Part shown: piece after piece, positions 36,727 through 45,542 of the stretch
How positions within the stretch are numbered: the first letter of the stretch is position 1
Layout of the letters: every line of letters starts with the position of its first letter
Source: an uncultured Eubacteriales bacterium
GTDB lineage: Bacteria; Bacillota; Clostridia; Lachnospirales; Lachnospiraceae
DNA length: 49,844 bases
Reading direction: 5' to 3'
NCBI GenBank assembly: GCA_900548855.1
Contig: URMF01000022.1
Coordinates: forward strand, 1-49,844
Position numbers and translations under genes: made by a program
The notes under the pieces: model-generated
Database searches by the model: none
What the model was told of the DNA's origin: nothing
The model's input: the letters and a program-made list of their open reading frames with translations, nothing else

Positions 36727-36784
36727 ATATATTTTTTAACCGTTACCAGATAAGCGCCGTCAGTTATAAAATATGGAGATTACA

Positions 36785-37393
36785 ATGGATTACAAAGAAC
36801 ATACAGACGAAGAAATCATACTTCTCATCCAAAAAGGAGATAAGGACGCAACTGAATATCTGTTAAAAAAATACTCTCCTCTTGTAAAGAAATCCATCCG
36901 CACCCTTTATCTTATCGGTGCGGATACGGAAGATCTGTCGCAGGAGGGTATGATTGGCTTATTTAAGGCAATCCAAAACTATCAGTCGAATAACTCTGCC
37001 TCTTTTTATACCTTTGCAAAGCTTTGCATTGACCGGCAGATTTACAGCGCAATCAAGGCCTCCAAACGCAAGAAGCACTCCCCGCTTAATACTTATATAT
37101 CCTTTTACAGCAAAACAAATACAGAAGATACCAAGCTGATTGACAATTTAGAAGCCGGCAGTAATTCCAATCCGGAGCATATCATATTAGACCGGGAAAG
37201 CACCATACACATTGAAAATCTCCTGAAAGAACATTTAAGTAAACTGGAAAAAGAGGTGCTTCCTTTGTATTTAGAAGGCATGCCATATTCTGAAATTGCT
37301 GCTTTGCTGGGTAAATCATCAAAATCCATTGACAATGCCATTCAAAGAATCCGCGAAAAGGTGAAACGCCTTTATCTGCAGTCCGCAAAATAA
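36785..37393 (+). CDS. sigH: RNA polymerase sigma factor, SigH-like
   Basis: A 202-residue sigma-70-family factor. Region 2 is LIGADTEDLSQEGMIGLFKA followed by IQNYQSNNSASFYTFAKLCI, the hallmark of SigH (Spo0H); SAIKASKRKKHSPLNTYISF ends it. Region 4 is the HTH YSEIAALLGKSSKSIDNAIQ. In spore-formers SigH directs early stationary-phase genes; its role here is inferred. ATG at 36785 follows GGAG; an ATG 12 bases earlier is an alternative. A strong terminator follows. Confidence 0.88.
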   Translation: MDYKEHTDEEIILLIQKGDKDATEYLLKKYSPLVKKSIRTLYLIGADTEDLSQEGMIGLFKAIQNYQSNNSASFYTFAKLCIDRQIYSAIKASKRKKHSPLNTYISFYSKTNTEDTKLIDNLEAGSNSNPEHIILDRESTIHIENLLKEHLSKLEKEVLPLYLEGMPYSEIAALLGKSSKSIDNAIQRIREKVKRLYLQSAK

Positions 37394-37413
37394 TAATTGT
37401 GTCAAAAAACACA

Positions 37414-37457
37414 AAAAGCCTGGAATCCTATCATATTCAAGGATTCCAGGCTTTTCA
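37414..37457. terminator. Bidirectional terminator between sigH and tRNA-Thr
   Basis: AAAAGCCTGGAATCC and GGATTCCAGGCTTTT form a perfect 15-bp stem with a 12-nt loop. Confidence 0.92.
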
Positions 37458-37464
37458 ATTAGAA

Positions 37465-37537
37465 AGCTAGCGACGGGAATCGAACCCGTGACCTCCTCAC
37501 TACCAATGAGGTGCGCTACCGACTGTGCCACGCCAGC
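37465..37537 (-). tRNA. tRNA-Thr (anticodon GGT)
   Basis: Acceptor GCTGGCG/CGCTAGC (one G-U), anticodon arm CCTCA-TTGGTAG-TGAGG with anticodon GGT, and T arm ACGGGTTCGATTCCCGT. Seventy-three nt without encoded CCA; discriminator T on the minus strand. Confidence 0.97.
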
Positions 37538-37631
37538 TTGTCTTTGCGACTTGTCTATAATATCAAAAATTTATATGGTTGTAAAGAGTTTTTTATTATT
37601 TATTGAAGAAAGTATTCTCATTTTCATCCGG

Positions 37632-38378
37632 TTACTTTCCCTGCAGTCTTTGCCTCACAATTTCATATGCCAGTACTCCGGCTGCCACAGAGGCATTCAG
37701 AGAATCAATCTCTCCCTTCATCGGAATGGATGCCACATAATCGCATTTTTCTTTCACAAGACGGCTGACCCCATTTCCCTCATTACCAATAACCAGACCT
37801 ATCGGTCCCGTAAGGTTATGGCGGTACATCACTTCCCCATCCATATCTGCACAGACAAACCAGATTCCCTCTTCCTTTAATTCCTCAATGGTTTTTGCAA
37901 TGTTTGTCACCTTTGCCACCGGCGTATAATTGATTGCCCCGGCTGATGCTTTTACCACAGTAGCCGTAAGTCCTACAGCACGGCGTTTCGGAATAATCAC
38001 GCCATGTGCCCCGCAAAGATTTGCAGTACGGATAATTGCTCCCAGGTTATGTGGGTCTTCCAGCTCATCCAATAAAAAGATAAAAGGCGGCTCCCCTTTT
38101 TCTCTCGCAGCCTGCAGGATATCCGCTACCTCTGCATATTCATAGGCTGCTGCCTGAGCAATAACGCCCTGGTGCTTCCCTGTGACCGACATCTGGTCAA
38201 GCCGTTCCTTTGTCACATAATTCACAATGGTATCCTGCTTCCTTGCCAAGGTCTTAATGGTATTGACTGCACCGTCGTGACAGCCATCCAGCACATATAA
38301 TTTATCAATGGTCTTACCGGAACGAAATGCCTCTGTCACCGCATTTCTTCCTTCAATTGTATACTCTTCGTAACGCAT
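37632..38378 (-). CDS. rlmB: 23S rRNA 2'-O-ribose methyltransferase, RlmB-type (SpoU family)
   Basis: A 248-residue TrmH/SpoU methyltransferase. It has an N-terminal substrate-binding domain (IEGRNAVTEAFRSG) and a SPOUT knot with motifs LDELEDPHNLGAIIRTA, IGLVIGNEGNGVSRL and IPMKGEIDSLNASVAAGVLA. By family it methylates G2251 of 23S rRNA. The ATG at 38378 follows AGGGAG; an ATG at 38402 overlaps the mrnC stop. It follows cysS and mrnC, a conserved Firmicute gene order. Confidence 0.94.
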   Translation of the reverse strand: MRYEEYTIEGRNAVTEAFRSGKTIDKLYVLDGCHDGAVNTIKTLARKQDTIVNYVTKERLDQMSVTGKHQGVIAQAAAYEYAEVADILQAAREKGEPPFIFLLDELEDPHNLGAIIRTANLCGAHGVIIPKRRAVGLTATVVKASAGAINYTPVAKVTNIAKTIEELKEEGIWFVCADMDGEVMYRHNLTGPIGLVIGNEGNGVSRLVKEKCDYVASIPMKGEIDSLNASVAAGVLAYEIVRQRLQGK

Positions 38379-38401
38379 TTTTAACTCCCTTATCCTGTTC
38401 A

Positions 38402-38842
38402 TTATTTTTCATTCTCCAGCACTTCCAGACTCATCTTAACAACATCTGTCAACCGTAAAAAATCCTCTTTTAAATATAAGTATCCAAGCAGAGCTTCAAA
38501 ACCGGTGGCATTTCTATAATCAATAGTAGATGCATTCTTTGCCTTTGTATAGGATTTTGCATTTCTTCCACGTTTATACACCGCCTGTTCTTCCTCTGTC
38601 AGCTGGTCATGGATAGCTAATATCATCCTTGCCTGGGCAGGGGCACACACAATCTTACTGACTTCCCTATGGTATTTATTCACCTGTTTGTTAATCCTGC
38701 TTACCGCAATCGTTCTCACAATCACATCAAACACACTGTCACCGATATATGCCAGCGCAAGCGGGGAATAGCTTTCCGGACTGCCATGCTCGAGCCGGAA
38801 GCATTCCTTAAAATACTGAAAATTATCTATGCTCTCTTCCAT
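38402..38842 (-). CDS. mrnC: Mini-ribonuclease III
   Basis: A 146-residue dimeric RNase III-like nuclease lacking a dsRNA-binding domain, which matures 23S rRNA ends. The catalytic signature is LALAYIGDSVFDVIVR; the second conserved region is ATGFEALLGYLYL. Its start overlaps the end of cysS by 16 bases, so it is co-translated in the cysS-mrnC-rlmB operon. Normal length. Confidence 0.95.
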   Translation of the reverse strand: MEESIDNFQYFKECFRLEHGSPESYSPLALAYIGDSVFDVIVRTIAVSRINKQVNKYHREVSKIVCAPAQARMILAIHDQLTEEEQAVYKRGRNAKSYTKAKNASTIDYRNATGFEALLGYLYLKEDFLRLTDVVKMSLEVLENEK

Positions 38843-40233
38843 TTAACACCCTCACGCGTATCCTCTAAAATAATACCTTGTGCTGCCAAGATATCACGAA
38901 TTTCATCAGCCCTTGCAAAATCCTTTGCCTTTCTGGCCGCCTGCCGTTCCTCAATCAAAGCCTCAACATCTGCATCCAGAATCTCTTTTTCTGTCTTGGT
39001 TATAATTCCCAATACATCACAGAGCCTGCTGATTGTATCATTTACTTCTGAAATGACAGACCTTGCATTATCGGAGGAAATGCTGGTGTTTGCAAGCTTT
39101 ACCAGCTCAAAAATGACAGAAATTGCATCTGCGGTATTTAAGTCATCCTCCATAGCATTCTCATATTTCACCACATAGTCTGACACCTTTTCGAGAAGCT
39201 CTTTCTCATCCTGTGTCACTTCTCTTTCCGGTGCTGCCTCTGCCGCATCCTCCAGTCTTGACATGGCATTCAAAATACGCTCCAGAGAAGCCTTGGAAGC
39301 TTCCACAAGGGTATCAGAAAAATTAAGGGGACTTCTGTAATGGGCACTCAGCATAAAGAAACGGATAACCTGCAGCGGATATTTTTTTCCGATATCCCGA
39401 ATGGTAAAAAAGTTTCCAAGAGATTTGGACATTTTTTCACCATCAATCTTTAAAAATGCATTGTGCATCCAGTATCTTGCAAACTCCACATCATTTGCCG
39501 CCTCACTCTGGGCAATCTCATTCTCATGATGTGGAAAAATCAAATCCTCACCGCCTGCATGGATATCAATAATGTCACCGATGTATTTTTTTGACATAAC
39601 CGAACACTCCAGATGCCATCCAGGTCTTCCCTCTCCCCACGGAGATGGCCAGGAAGGTTCTCCCTCTTTCTTCGGTTTCCAGAGAACAAAATCCAGGAAA
39701 TCCTCTTTTTCATCCTCTCCAGCAACCTTAATATCTCTATGTCCAGCCTCCAAATCATCTATATTCTTCTTTGAGAGCTTGCCATAGCCCGGGAAGCTCC
39801 TGGTTCTAAAGTATACAGTGCCATTTACTTCATAAGCATGCCCTTTATCAATCAGGGTCTTTACCATTTCAATCATGTCAGGAATTTCTTCTGTCGCTTT
39901 TGGATGTGTAGTTGCCTCCAGCACATTCAGAGCTTCCATATCTTTTTTTACCTCTTCAATATAGCGCTCTGAAATCTCAGCAGAGGTAACCCCCTCCTCC
40001 AGCGCACGCTTGATAATCTTGTCATCCACATCTGTAAAGTTAGACACATAATTCACATCATAGCCTTTGTACAGTAAATATCTTCTAAGTGTATCAAACA
40101 CAATCATCGGGCGCGCATTGCCAATATGAATGTAATCATATACGGTTGGTCCACACACATAAATTCCCACTTTATTTTCATTAATCGGAACAAATTCTTC
40201 CTTCGCTCTTGTCATTGTATTATAAATTTTCAT
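38827..40233 (-). CDS. cysS: Cysteinyl-tRNA synthetase
   Basis: A 468-residue class I synthetase. It shows IYVCGPTVYDYIHIGNARPM (zinc Cys and HIGH motif), the second zinc site GWHLECSVMSKKYIGD, DLIFPHHENEIAQSEA and KMSKSLGNFF. First gene of the operon with mrnC and rlmB, read from a consensus promoter about 70 bp upstream. GAAAGGAATG precedes the ATG. No T-box seen. Confidence 0.98.
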   Translation of the reverse strand: MKIYNTMTRAKEEFVPINENKVGIYVCGPTVYDYIHIGNARPMIVFDTLRRYLLYKGYDVNYVSNFTDVDDKIIKRALEEGVTSAEISERYIEEVKKDMEALNVLEATTHPKATEEIPDMIEMVKTLIDKGHAYEVNGTVYFRTRSFPGYGKLSKKNIDDLEAGHRDIKVAGEDEKEDFLDFVLWKPKKEGEPSWPSPWGEGRPGWHLECSVMSKKYIGDIIDIHAGGEDLIFPHHENEIAQSEAANDVEFARYWMHNAFLKIDGEKMSKSLGNFFTIRDIGKKYPLQVIRFFMLSAHYRSPLNFSDTLVEASKASLERILNAMSRLEDAAEAAPEREVTQDEKELLEKVSDYVVKYENAMEDDLNTADAISVIFELVKLANTSISSDNARSVISEVNDTISRLCDVLGIITKTEKEILDADVEALIEERQAARKAKDFARADEIRDILAAQGIILEDTREGVKWKRA

Positions 40234-40302
40234 GTTTTCATTCCTTTCTGAACATGCTTATTGGCGGACAAAACAGCTTTTATGCTTTACCAGCCCACAA
40301 TT

Positions 40303-40331
40303 AGTATATTTTTTACCGTTTCTTTTGTCAA
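40303..40331 (-). promoter_or_regulatory. Promoter of the cysS operon
   Basis: Minus strand TTGACA (40326-40331), 17-bp spacer, TATACT (40303-40308): essentially consensus. Confidence 0.9.
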
Positions 40332-40358
40332 TGAATATTTGTAAATGGTTTTATAAAA

Positions 40359-41477
40359 TCAAACCACCTCTGCAAAAAAAACTTTGTTTTGTTGTCTTCC
40401 CTTCTGGTTGAAAATATAATCCGCCAATTCGCTGGCTGACATTGTAATGATTTCTCCGTAACCGCAGTCTTTGGGCAACTTATCTTGTCTGCTTATCCGG
40501 ACACCGTCATTCCTTTTCTCGAAAAAATACCATCCGGCATTTTCTGGCAGAATGGAGTCCTCTATCCGGAGAATACTTTTCTGTTCTGCAAAGTCCCGGA
40601 AGTCCTCCTGGAATAACTGCATAAATGTCTGTGCGTGCACAACTCTGACCATAAATGGAAAGGAAGCTGCAACCAAAACCTCCCCCAGATTGTTCCTTTT
40701 TGCATATTCCATCTGCACAGCCTTATAAAAATCCTTCTGAAACACACACTGTTCCACATTCATCCTGCCCTGTTCCACACCATACGCAAAAAAGCCCATA
40801 AAATATCTTAGTTCTTTCCTGCCATTAAAGCAAAATACCACATTTCCTCCCTGGCACTGCTTCTCCTTATAGAGCAAATCGAAATATTCCTGATTATGTA
40901 TGGCAAAAACAGCATACTTTTTTTTCAGCAGACTGTGAATGGCTTGAAACAGCTCCTGCTGCTGCTTCCCCGTAAAGCATTGAAGCAGCTCTTCATATGT
41001 GGCAAACTGAAGTCTCCCTGTATCTGTTGTATCCGATATGTCGTATTCCGGAAGCATATACTCTGTTTTTTCAGCAATCGCTGTGAAGGAAAAAGGTTCA
41101 TAATACCTTACATCTGCCGGCATCAAATACGTAAACGGATGCCTTTGACTGTACAGGTCTCCAAGTGCCTGCTTTATAAGCGCTGCCATAATTCCCTTTC
41201 GCCTTTTTGCCCTTGCAGTCCCCACCCCCACTATATAACAAAGCTGCATACGCTTTTTCTTAACCTGACAGAGATAGGGATTTAAATGCAGCATTCCCCC
41301 ATCCTCTATTTTATAAACTGTATTTTTCACATACACATTGTTAAAATAAAAGGCTTCGTACTCCGGCGTATCCGCAAAGCATTCCCTCCAGAGCTTTCGG
41401 AGCGAAGCTTCCGCCGGCATTTTATCCTCCGATGTCAATATTCTGTTTATACTATATGCATTCTCTATCTGTTTCAA
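40359..41477 (-). CDS. GNAT family N-acetyltransferase (Eis-like, two-domain)
   Basis: A 372-residue protein. The N-terminal GNAT domain has the acetyl-CoA loop VGVGTARAKRRKGIMAALIK and YLMPADVRYYEPFSFTAI. The C-terminal half fits a second domain of the Eis/SCP2-like type. TTG start at 41477 with AAGGAG 5 bases before, and this site overlaps the end of ispF, so the two are coupled. Substrate unknown; Eis relatives acetylate amines. Confidence 0.8.
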   Translation of the reverse strand: MKQIENAYSINRILTSEDKMPAEASLRKLWRECFADTPEYEAFYFNNVYVKNTVYKIEDGGMLHLNPYLCQVKKKRMQLCYIVGVGTARAKRRKGIMAALIKQALGDLYSQRHPFTYLMPADVRYYEPFSFTAIAEKTEYMLPEYDISDTTDTGRLQFATYEELLQCFTGKQQQELFQAIHSLLKKKYAVFAIHNQEYFDLLYKEKQCQGGNVVFCFNGRKELRYFMGFFAYGVEQGRMNVEQCVFQKDFYKAVQMEYAKRNNLGEVLVAASFPFMVRVVHAQTFMQLFQEDFRDFAEQKSILRIEDSILPENAGWYFFEKRNDGVRISRQDKLPKDCGYGEIITMSASELADYIFNQKGRQQNKVFFAEVV

Positions 41478-41479
41478 TG

Positions 41480-42034
41480 TTACTCCTTGTACCTCTGACA
41501 GCCCTGACAGCCGGCACAGCTCCGCTCTGTCCGTTCCAGCACATCACTGTAATCATAATTTGCCACTGTCTCCAGCAGACAGACTGCCTGTGAGCTGATG
41601 CCATCCCCATTTCCGGTAAAGCCCAGACCCTCCTCTGTTGTTGCCTTAATGTTAACCTGGTTTTCTTCTATCCCTAATGCTTCCGCAATTGTTATCACCA
41701 TATCCGGAATAAATGCTGCCAGTTTAGGTCGCTGTGCAATAACAGTGGCGTCAATATTACTGATAATATACTGCCTCTTGTCCAATAGACTTTTTACATG
41801 CCGAAGCAGTTCTATACTATCCGCCCCTTTATAGACCTCATCTGTATCCGGAAAATGTTTTCCAATATCTCCAAGAGCGGCAGCTCCAAGCAGAGCATCC
41901 ATTATGGCATGAGTTAACACATCTGCATCCGAATGCCCCAGCAGCCCCTTTTCATAAGGTATATTCACCCCACCTAATATCAATTTTCTTCCCTCTATCA
42001 GTTTATGGACATCATATCCCATTCCTATCCGCAT
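41480..42034 (-). CDS. ispF: 2-C-methyl-D-erythritol 2,4-cyclodiphosphate synthase
   Basis: A 184-residue enzyme of the MEP isoprenoid pathway. It begins MRIGMGYDVHKLIEGRKLIL and has LGHSDADVLTHAIMDALLGA (metal ligands), DIGKHFPDTD and the C-terminal GFTGNGDGISSQAVCLLE. Usual length is about 157-160; the last 25 residues are an added tail ending in ERSCAGCQGCQRYKE, with three Cys in a CxxCxxC pattern. Stop is 2 bp before the GNAT start. Confidence 0.95.
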   Translation of the reverse strand: MRIGMGYDVHKLIEGRKLILGGVNIPYEKGLLGHSDADVLTHAIMDALLGAAALGDIGKHFPDTDEVYKGADSIELLRHVKSLLDKRQYIISNIDATVIAQRPKLAAFIPDMVITIAEALGIEENQVNIKATTEEGLGFTGNGDGISSQAVCLLETVANYDYSDVLERTERSCAGCQGCQRYKE

Positions 42035-42054
42035 TGTATATCCTCCTGTCTGCT

Positions 42055-43503
42055 TTATTTCTCCTTAAAATACTCCAATAAAAATTCATACACACGTTTT
42101 GTAGATGATATACTTAGCCGTTCTTCTGTGGTATGAATATCCAGAATATCCGGACCCAGCGACACGCAATCCAAATCCTTGATTTTCCCTGCCAGCAGAC
42201 CACACTCCAATCCGGCATGAATTCCCTCTACCACCGGTGCTTTTCCGTACATCTTCTCATACAGCGCTGTCACCTTCGGGCGCACCACCGATTCTTCTTT
42301 GTATTCCCATGCCGGATATTCCCCCTGCCGTTTTGTCTCTCCACCCAGCGCCCTGACAAGTCTCTCTACCCGGGATGCTATATAATGCTTCTTCGTCGTC
42401 ACACTGCTCCGGATAGCATGCTGTAAAAATAAATGTTCTTCCTCTAATTTGAGGATTCCCAAATTTAAGGAGGTTTCAACTAAGCCTGAAACAGACATGC
42501 TCATTCCCTGAACACCGTTTGGAAGTACCATTAACAGAGTGAGCACCCTGGAGAGACTATCCTCCGTCAGTACAGTGCGGGATTCCGTCCCCTGCTCTGC
42601 CAGCTGAAGTGTAATACCCGAATCTGCCTTTGCATATTCCGATTTTAAAACAGAATCTAATATCTGGCATGTCTTCTGGAGCAAGGTGGCATCCGACTGC
42701 TCCACCCCAATCTGCGCTACAGCCTCTAACGGAATCGCATTATCCTTTTTGCCTCCTTCCATGGTGTACAGGGCAAAAGAAAGCTTGCTCTGTACTTCAT
42801 AAAGCACCCTGCCAAGTATCAGATTGGCATTTCCTCTCTCCTTATCAATCTCACAGCCGGAGTGTCCTCCCAGCAGGCCAGTCACAGACAATTCATACCA
42901 TACCAATTTCCTGGATTCCTCCCTTGCCACAGGCAGAACAGACTGCGTCGACAGACCGCCTGCACAGCTGCTTAAGAAAATTCCCTCCTCCTCAGAGTCC
43001 AGATTCAGCATCCGGCTGCCCTTCAGCATAGACAGGTCAATCCGGTTTGCCCCCTCCATACCTACCTCTTCCGAAACCGTAATGATATATTCAAGGGGTG
43101 GGTGGGAAATGGTATCATCATCTGCAATCGCCAGCATATACGCCACTGCAATGCCATCATCCCCACCTAATGTGGTATCCTTAGCCGTAACATAGTCCCC
43201 CTCAATTTGGAGCAAAAGGCCATCCGTTTCCATATCAATGTCTGCATCCGGCTTTTTTTCGCAGACCATATCCATATGCCCCTGCAAAATCAAGGGGTCT
43301 TCCTGCTCACGTCCGGCACTGGCTGGAACCAGCATTACCACATTATATAAGTTATCCTGATAAACCTTAAGATTTCTCTTTTTTGCAAATTCCACCAGAT
43401 AGTCACTGACTGCCCTTTCATGATAAGAGCCTCTGGGAATCTTGCTAATTTCCTCAAAAAAATAAAAAACACCATAAGGTTCTAATTCTGACAATACACC
43501 CAT
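42055..43503 (-). CDS. pepD: Aminoacyl-histidine dipeptidase (Xaa-His dipeptidase)
   Basis: A 482-residue M20-family metallopeptidase. Zinc motifs are LILQGHMDMVCEKKPDADID, TTLGGDDGIAVAYMLAI and VSEEVGMEGANRI; the C-terminal part has EGIHAGLECGLLAGK and the last ligand region IHTTEERLSISS. By family it hydrolyses carnosine-type and other small peptides in the cytoplasm. Next to an oligopeptide transporter, so peptide uptake and breakdown may be linked. AAGGAGAG precedes the ATG. Confidence 0.93.
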   Translation of the reverse strand: MGVLSELEPYGVFYFFEEISKIPRGSYHERAVSDYLVEFAKKRNLKVYQDNLYNVVMLVPASAGREQEDPLILQGHMDMVCEKKPDADIDMETDGLLLQIEGDYVTAKDTTLGGDDGIAVAYMLAIADDDTISHPPLEYIITVSEEVGMEGANRIDLSMLKGSRMLNLDSEEEGIFLSSCAGGLSTQSVLPVAREESRKLVWYELSVTGLLGGHSGCEIDKERGNANLILGRVLYEVQSKLSFALYTMEGGKKDNAIPLEAVAQIGVEQSDATLLQKTCQILDSVLKSEYAKADSGITLQLAEQGTESRTVLTEDSLSRVLTLLMVLPNGVQGMSMSVSGLVETSLNLGILKLEEEHLFLQHAIRSSVTTKKHYIASRVERLVRALGGETKRQGEYPAWEYKEESVVRPKVTALYEKMYGKAPVVEGIHAGLECGLLAGKIKDLDCVSLGPDILDIHTTEERLSISSTKRVYEFLLEYFKEK

Positions 43504-43532
43504 ACTTTCTCTCCTTTTCCAAGCCGTTCCGA

Positions 43533-45425
43533 TTAGCGCTTTCCTTTTCTTTCCATAAAGTATACCATAGTTGCAATCAAAATACCAAAGAAAACAATTC
43601 CTCCGGCATTTCCAAGATACAAAACATCGGAAAGATTTATTTTATCCAGTATATTAGTGGTTCCTACCGGTATCATCGCACAGACTGCCAGTAAAATTCC
43701 CACCAGACCTTCCCCGGCAATCATTCCAGACGCATAAAGAATTCCCCGCTCTCTTGCTTTCTCATTACGCTTTTCATAAACCAGACGGAGAATTCCTCCT
43801 GCCATAATCGGAACAGACAAATGGATTGGCAGATACAGACCCACTGCAAATGGCAGCACAGGAAGCTGTAATATTTCGATGATAGCAGCTACCGCTACCC
43901 CGGCAAATACCAAATTCCATGGAAGATTTCCCTCCATAACTCCTTCAACCACCATTTTCATTAAGGTTGCCTGTGGCGCCGGAAGCTCAGAAGAGCCATA
44001 TCCCCATGCCATATTTAACAGATACAGGACGCCTCCGATGGTAAATGCCGATGCCACTACCCCAATCATTTCTCCAATCTGCTGTTTTACTGGTGTTGCC
44101 CCCACCAGATATCCAGTTTTTAAATCCTGGGATGTATCACCTGCCATGGCCGCAATAATACAAATTACTGTACCAATGCAGATCGCTGCAATCATGCCCT
44201 CCATCCCTCTATTTCCAACTAATTTCAGTAAAAAGGTGGATATCAGCAGCGTTGCAATTGCCATACCGGATACCGGATTATTGCTGCTTCCTACAAGTCC
44301 CACCATTCTTGAGGAAACTGTAGCAAAGAAAAAGCCAAACACCACAATCAGAATGGCACCTGCAAGATTTACAGGAACTCCGGGAATCAGCCACAAGGCA
44401 ACTGCAAGAACAACAATTCCCCAGAATACAAGCCAGCCAGGCAGTGCACTTGTATGGTCATGAGTTGAATCCTTTTCCATTTTATCCCCACCGGCAGTTT
44501 CATTTTCAGCATCTGCTTCTCCTCTTTTATACCCCTTTAAGGACTCCTGAAACGTCATCCATATCAATGGAATGGATTTTACAAGAGAAATAATACCTCC
44601 GGTTGCCACCGCACCTGCGCCAATATACCGAACATAATTTCCCCATATTCCCCATGTATCCAGCTTGCTGATTGGCACACCTGCCGGAAACAAAATGGAA
44701 TTTCCCCCTGCCAGCACTAACAAAGGCATAATCACAAACCATCCAAGCACACCACCAGCAAACAGATAGGAAGCTACCTTTGGTCCACAAATATAACCGA
44801 CACCCAGCAACGCCGGCAGTACATCTGCACCAACTCCCGCGCCCTTATATCGTTTCAGACTATAATCTACTTCGGATGGAAATATTTTCAAACCATCTGC
44901 AATGAATTTATACACCGCACCGATAAACAGTCCTGCAAATACGGCAACCGCTTCTCCTGCCTGCTCCGCGGCCAGCAGCACCTTTGCACATGCCGTTCCC
45001 TCTGGAAATGTCAGTGTATTTTTTTCCCTTACAATAAGCATATTCCGCAAAGGTACCATAAATAATACCCCAAGCAGACCTCCACATAAGGCAATCAGTG
45101 ATATTTCCAGAAACCCAGGGGGATTATCCCCCGTTTCATTTGCCCACATAAAAAGAGCCGGTATTGTAAATATAGCACCTGCCGCCAATGATTCTCCTGC
45201 TGAACCAATGGTCTGAACCATATTATTCTCCAACACGGACTCTTTCTTTAATAAAATTCTTATAATTCCCATGGAAATGACTGCTGCCGGAATCGATGCG
45301 GATACCGTCATGCCAACCCGCAATCCCAGATATGCGTTTGCACCACCAAACAATACTGCAAGTAAAATACCAAGAATTACTGCCGTTTTTGTAAGTTCTA
45401 CTTTACCACTTTTTGTACCTTTCAT
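43533..45425 (-). CDS. OPT family oligopeptide transporter
   Basis: A 630-residue multi-pass (about 14-16 TM) protein of the OPT family. It starts LTKTAVILGILLAVLFGGAN with the motif AYLGLRVGMTVSASIPAAVI, and has EGTACAKVLLA, AGDTSQDLKTGYLVGATP and LPFAVGLYLPI, all typical of the bacterial TIGR00733 group. ATG at 45425 follows GGAGGAG; the frame also has a TTG six bases earlier. Lies just upstream of pepD. Confidence 0.93.
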   Translation of the reverse strand: MKGTKSGKVELTKTAVILGILLAVLFGGANAYLGLRVGMTVSASIPAAVISMGIIRILLKKESVLENNMVQTIGSAGESLAAGAIFTIPALFMWANETGDNPPGFLEISLIALCGGLLGVLFMVPLRNMLIVREKNTLTFPEGTACAKVLLAAEQAGEAVAVFAGLFIGAVYKFIADGLKIFPSEVDYSLKRYKGAGVGADVLPALLGVGYICGPKVASYLFAGGVLGWFVIMPLLVLAGGNSILFPAGVPISKLDTWGIWGNYVRYIGAGAVATGGIISLVKSIPLIWMTFQESLKGYKRGEADAENETAGGDKMEKDSTHDHTSALPGWLVFWGIVVLAVALWLIPGVPVNLAGAILIVVFGFFFATVSSRMVGLVGSSNNPVSGMAIATLLISTFLLKLVGNRGMEGMIAAICIGTVICIIAAMAGDTSQDLKTGYLVGATPVKQQIGEMIGVVASAFTIGGVLYLLNMAWGYGSSELPAPQATLMKMVVEGVMEGNLPWNLVFAGVAVAAIIEILQLPVLPFAVGLYLPIHLSVPIMAGGILRLVYEKRNEKARERGILYASGMIAGEGLVGILLAVCAMIPVGTTNILDKINLSDVLYLGNAGGIVFFGILIATMVYFMERKGKR

Positions 45426-45542
45426 AAGCAAACTCCTCCATTACATTCTCTGGTTAGTCTGCCGTTTTGTTCCATGGCTTATGCATATTTTTGTATAAAT
45501 TTATTTTTGTATATTCTGTTCAAAAAATTGGAATTTCCTATT

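Noticed and set aside
40896..41285. Plus-strand frame inside the GNAT gene, and many similar frames within carB, pepD, OPT and DUF389 genes
   Set aside because: All are antisense shadows of strongly supported genes.
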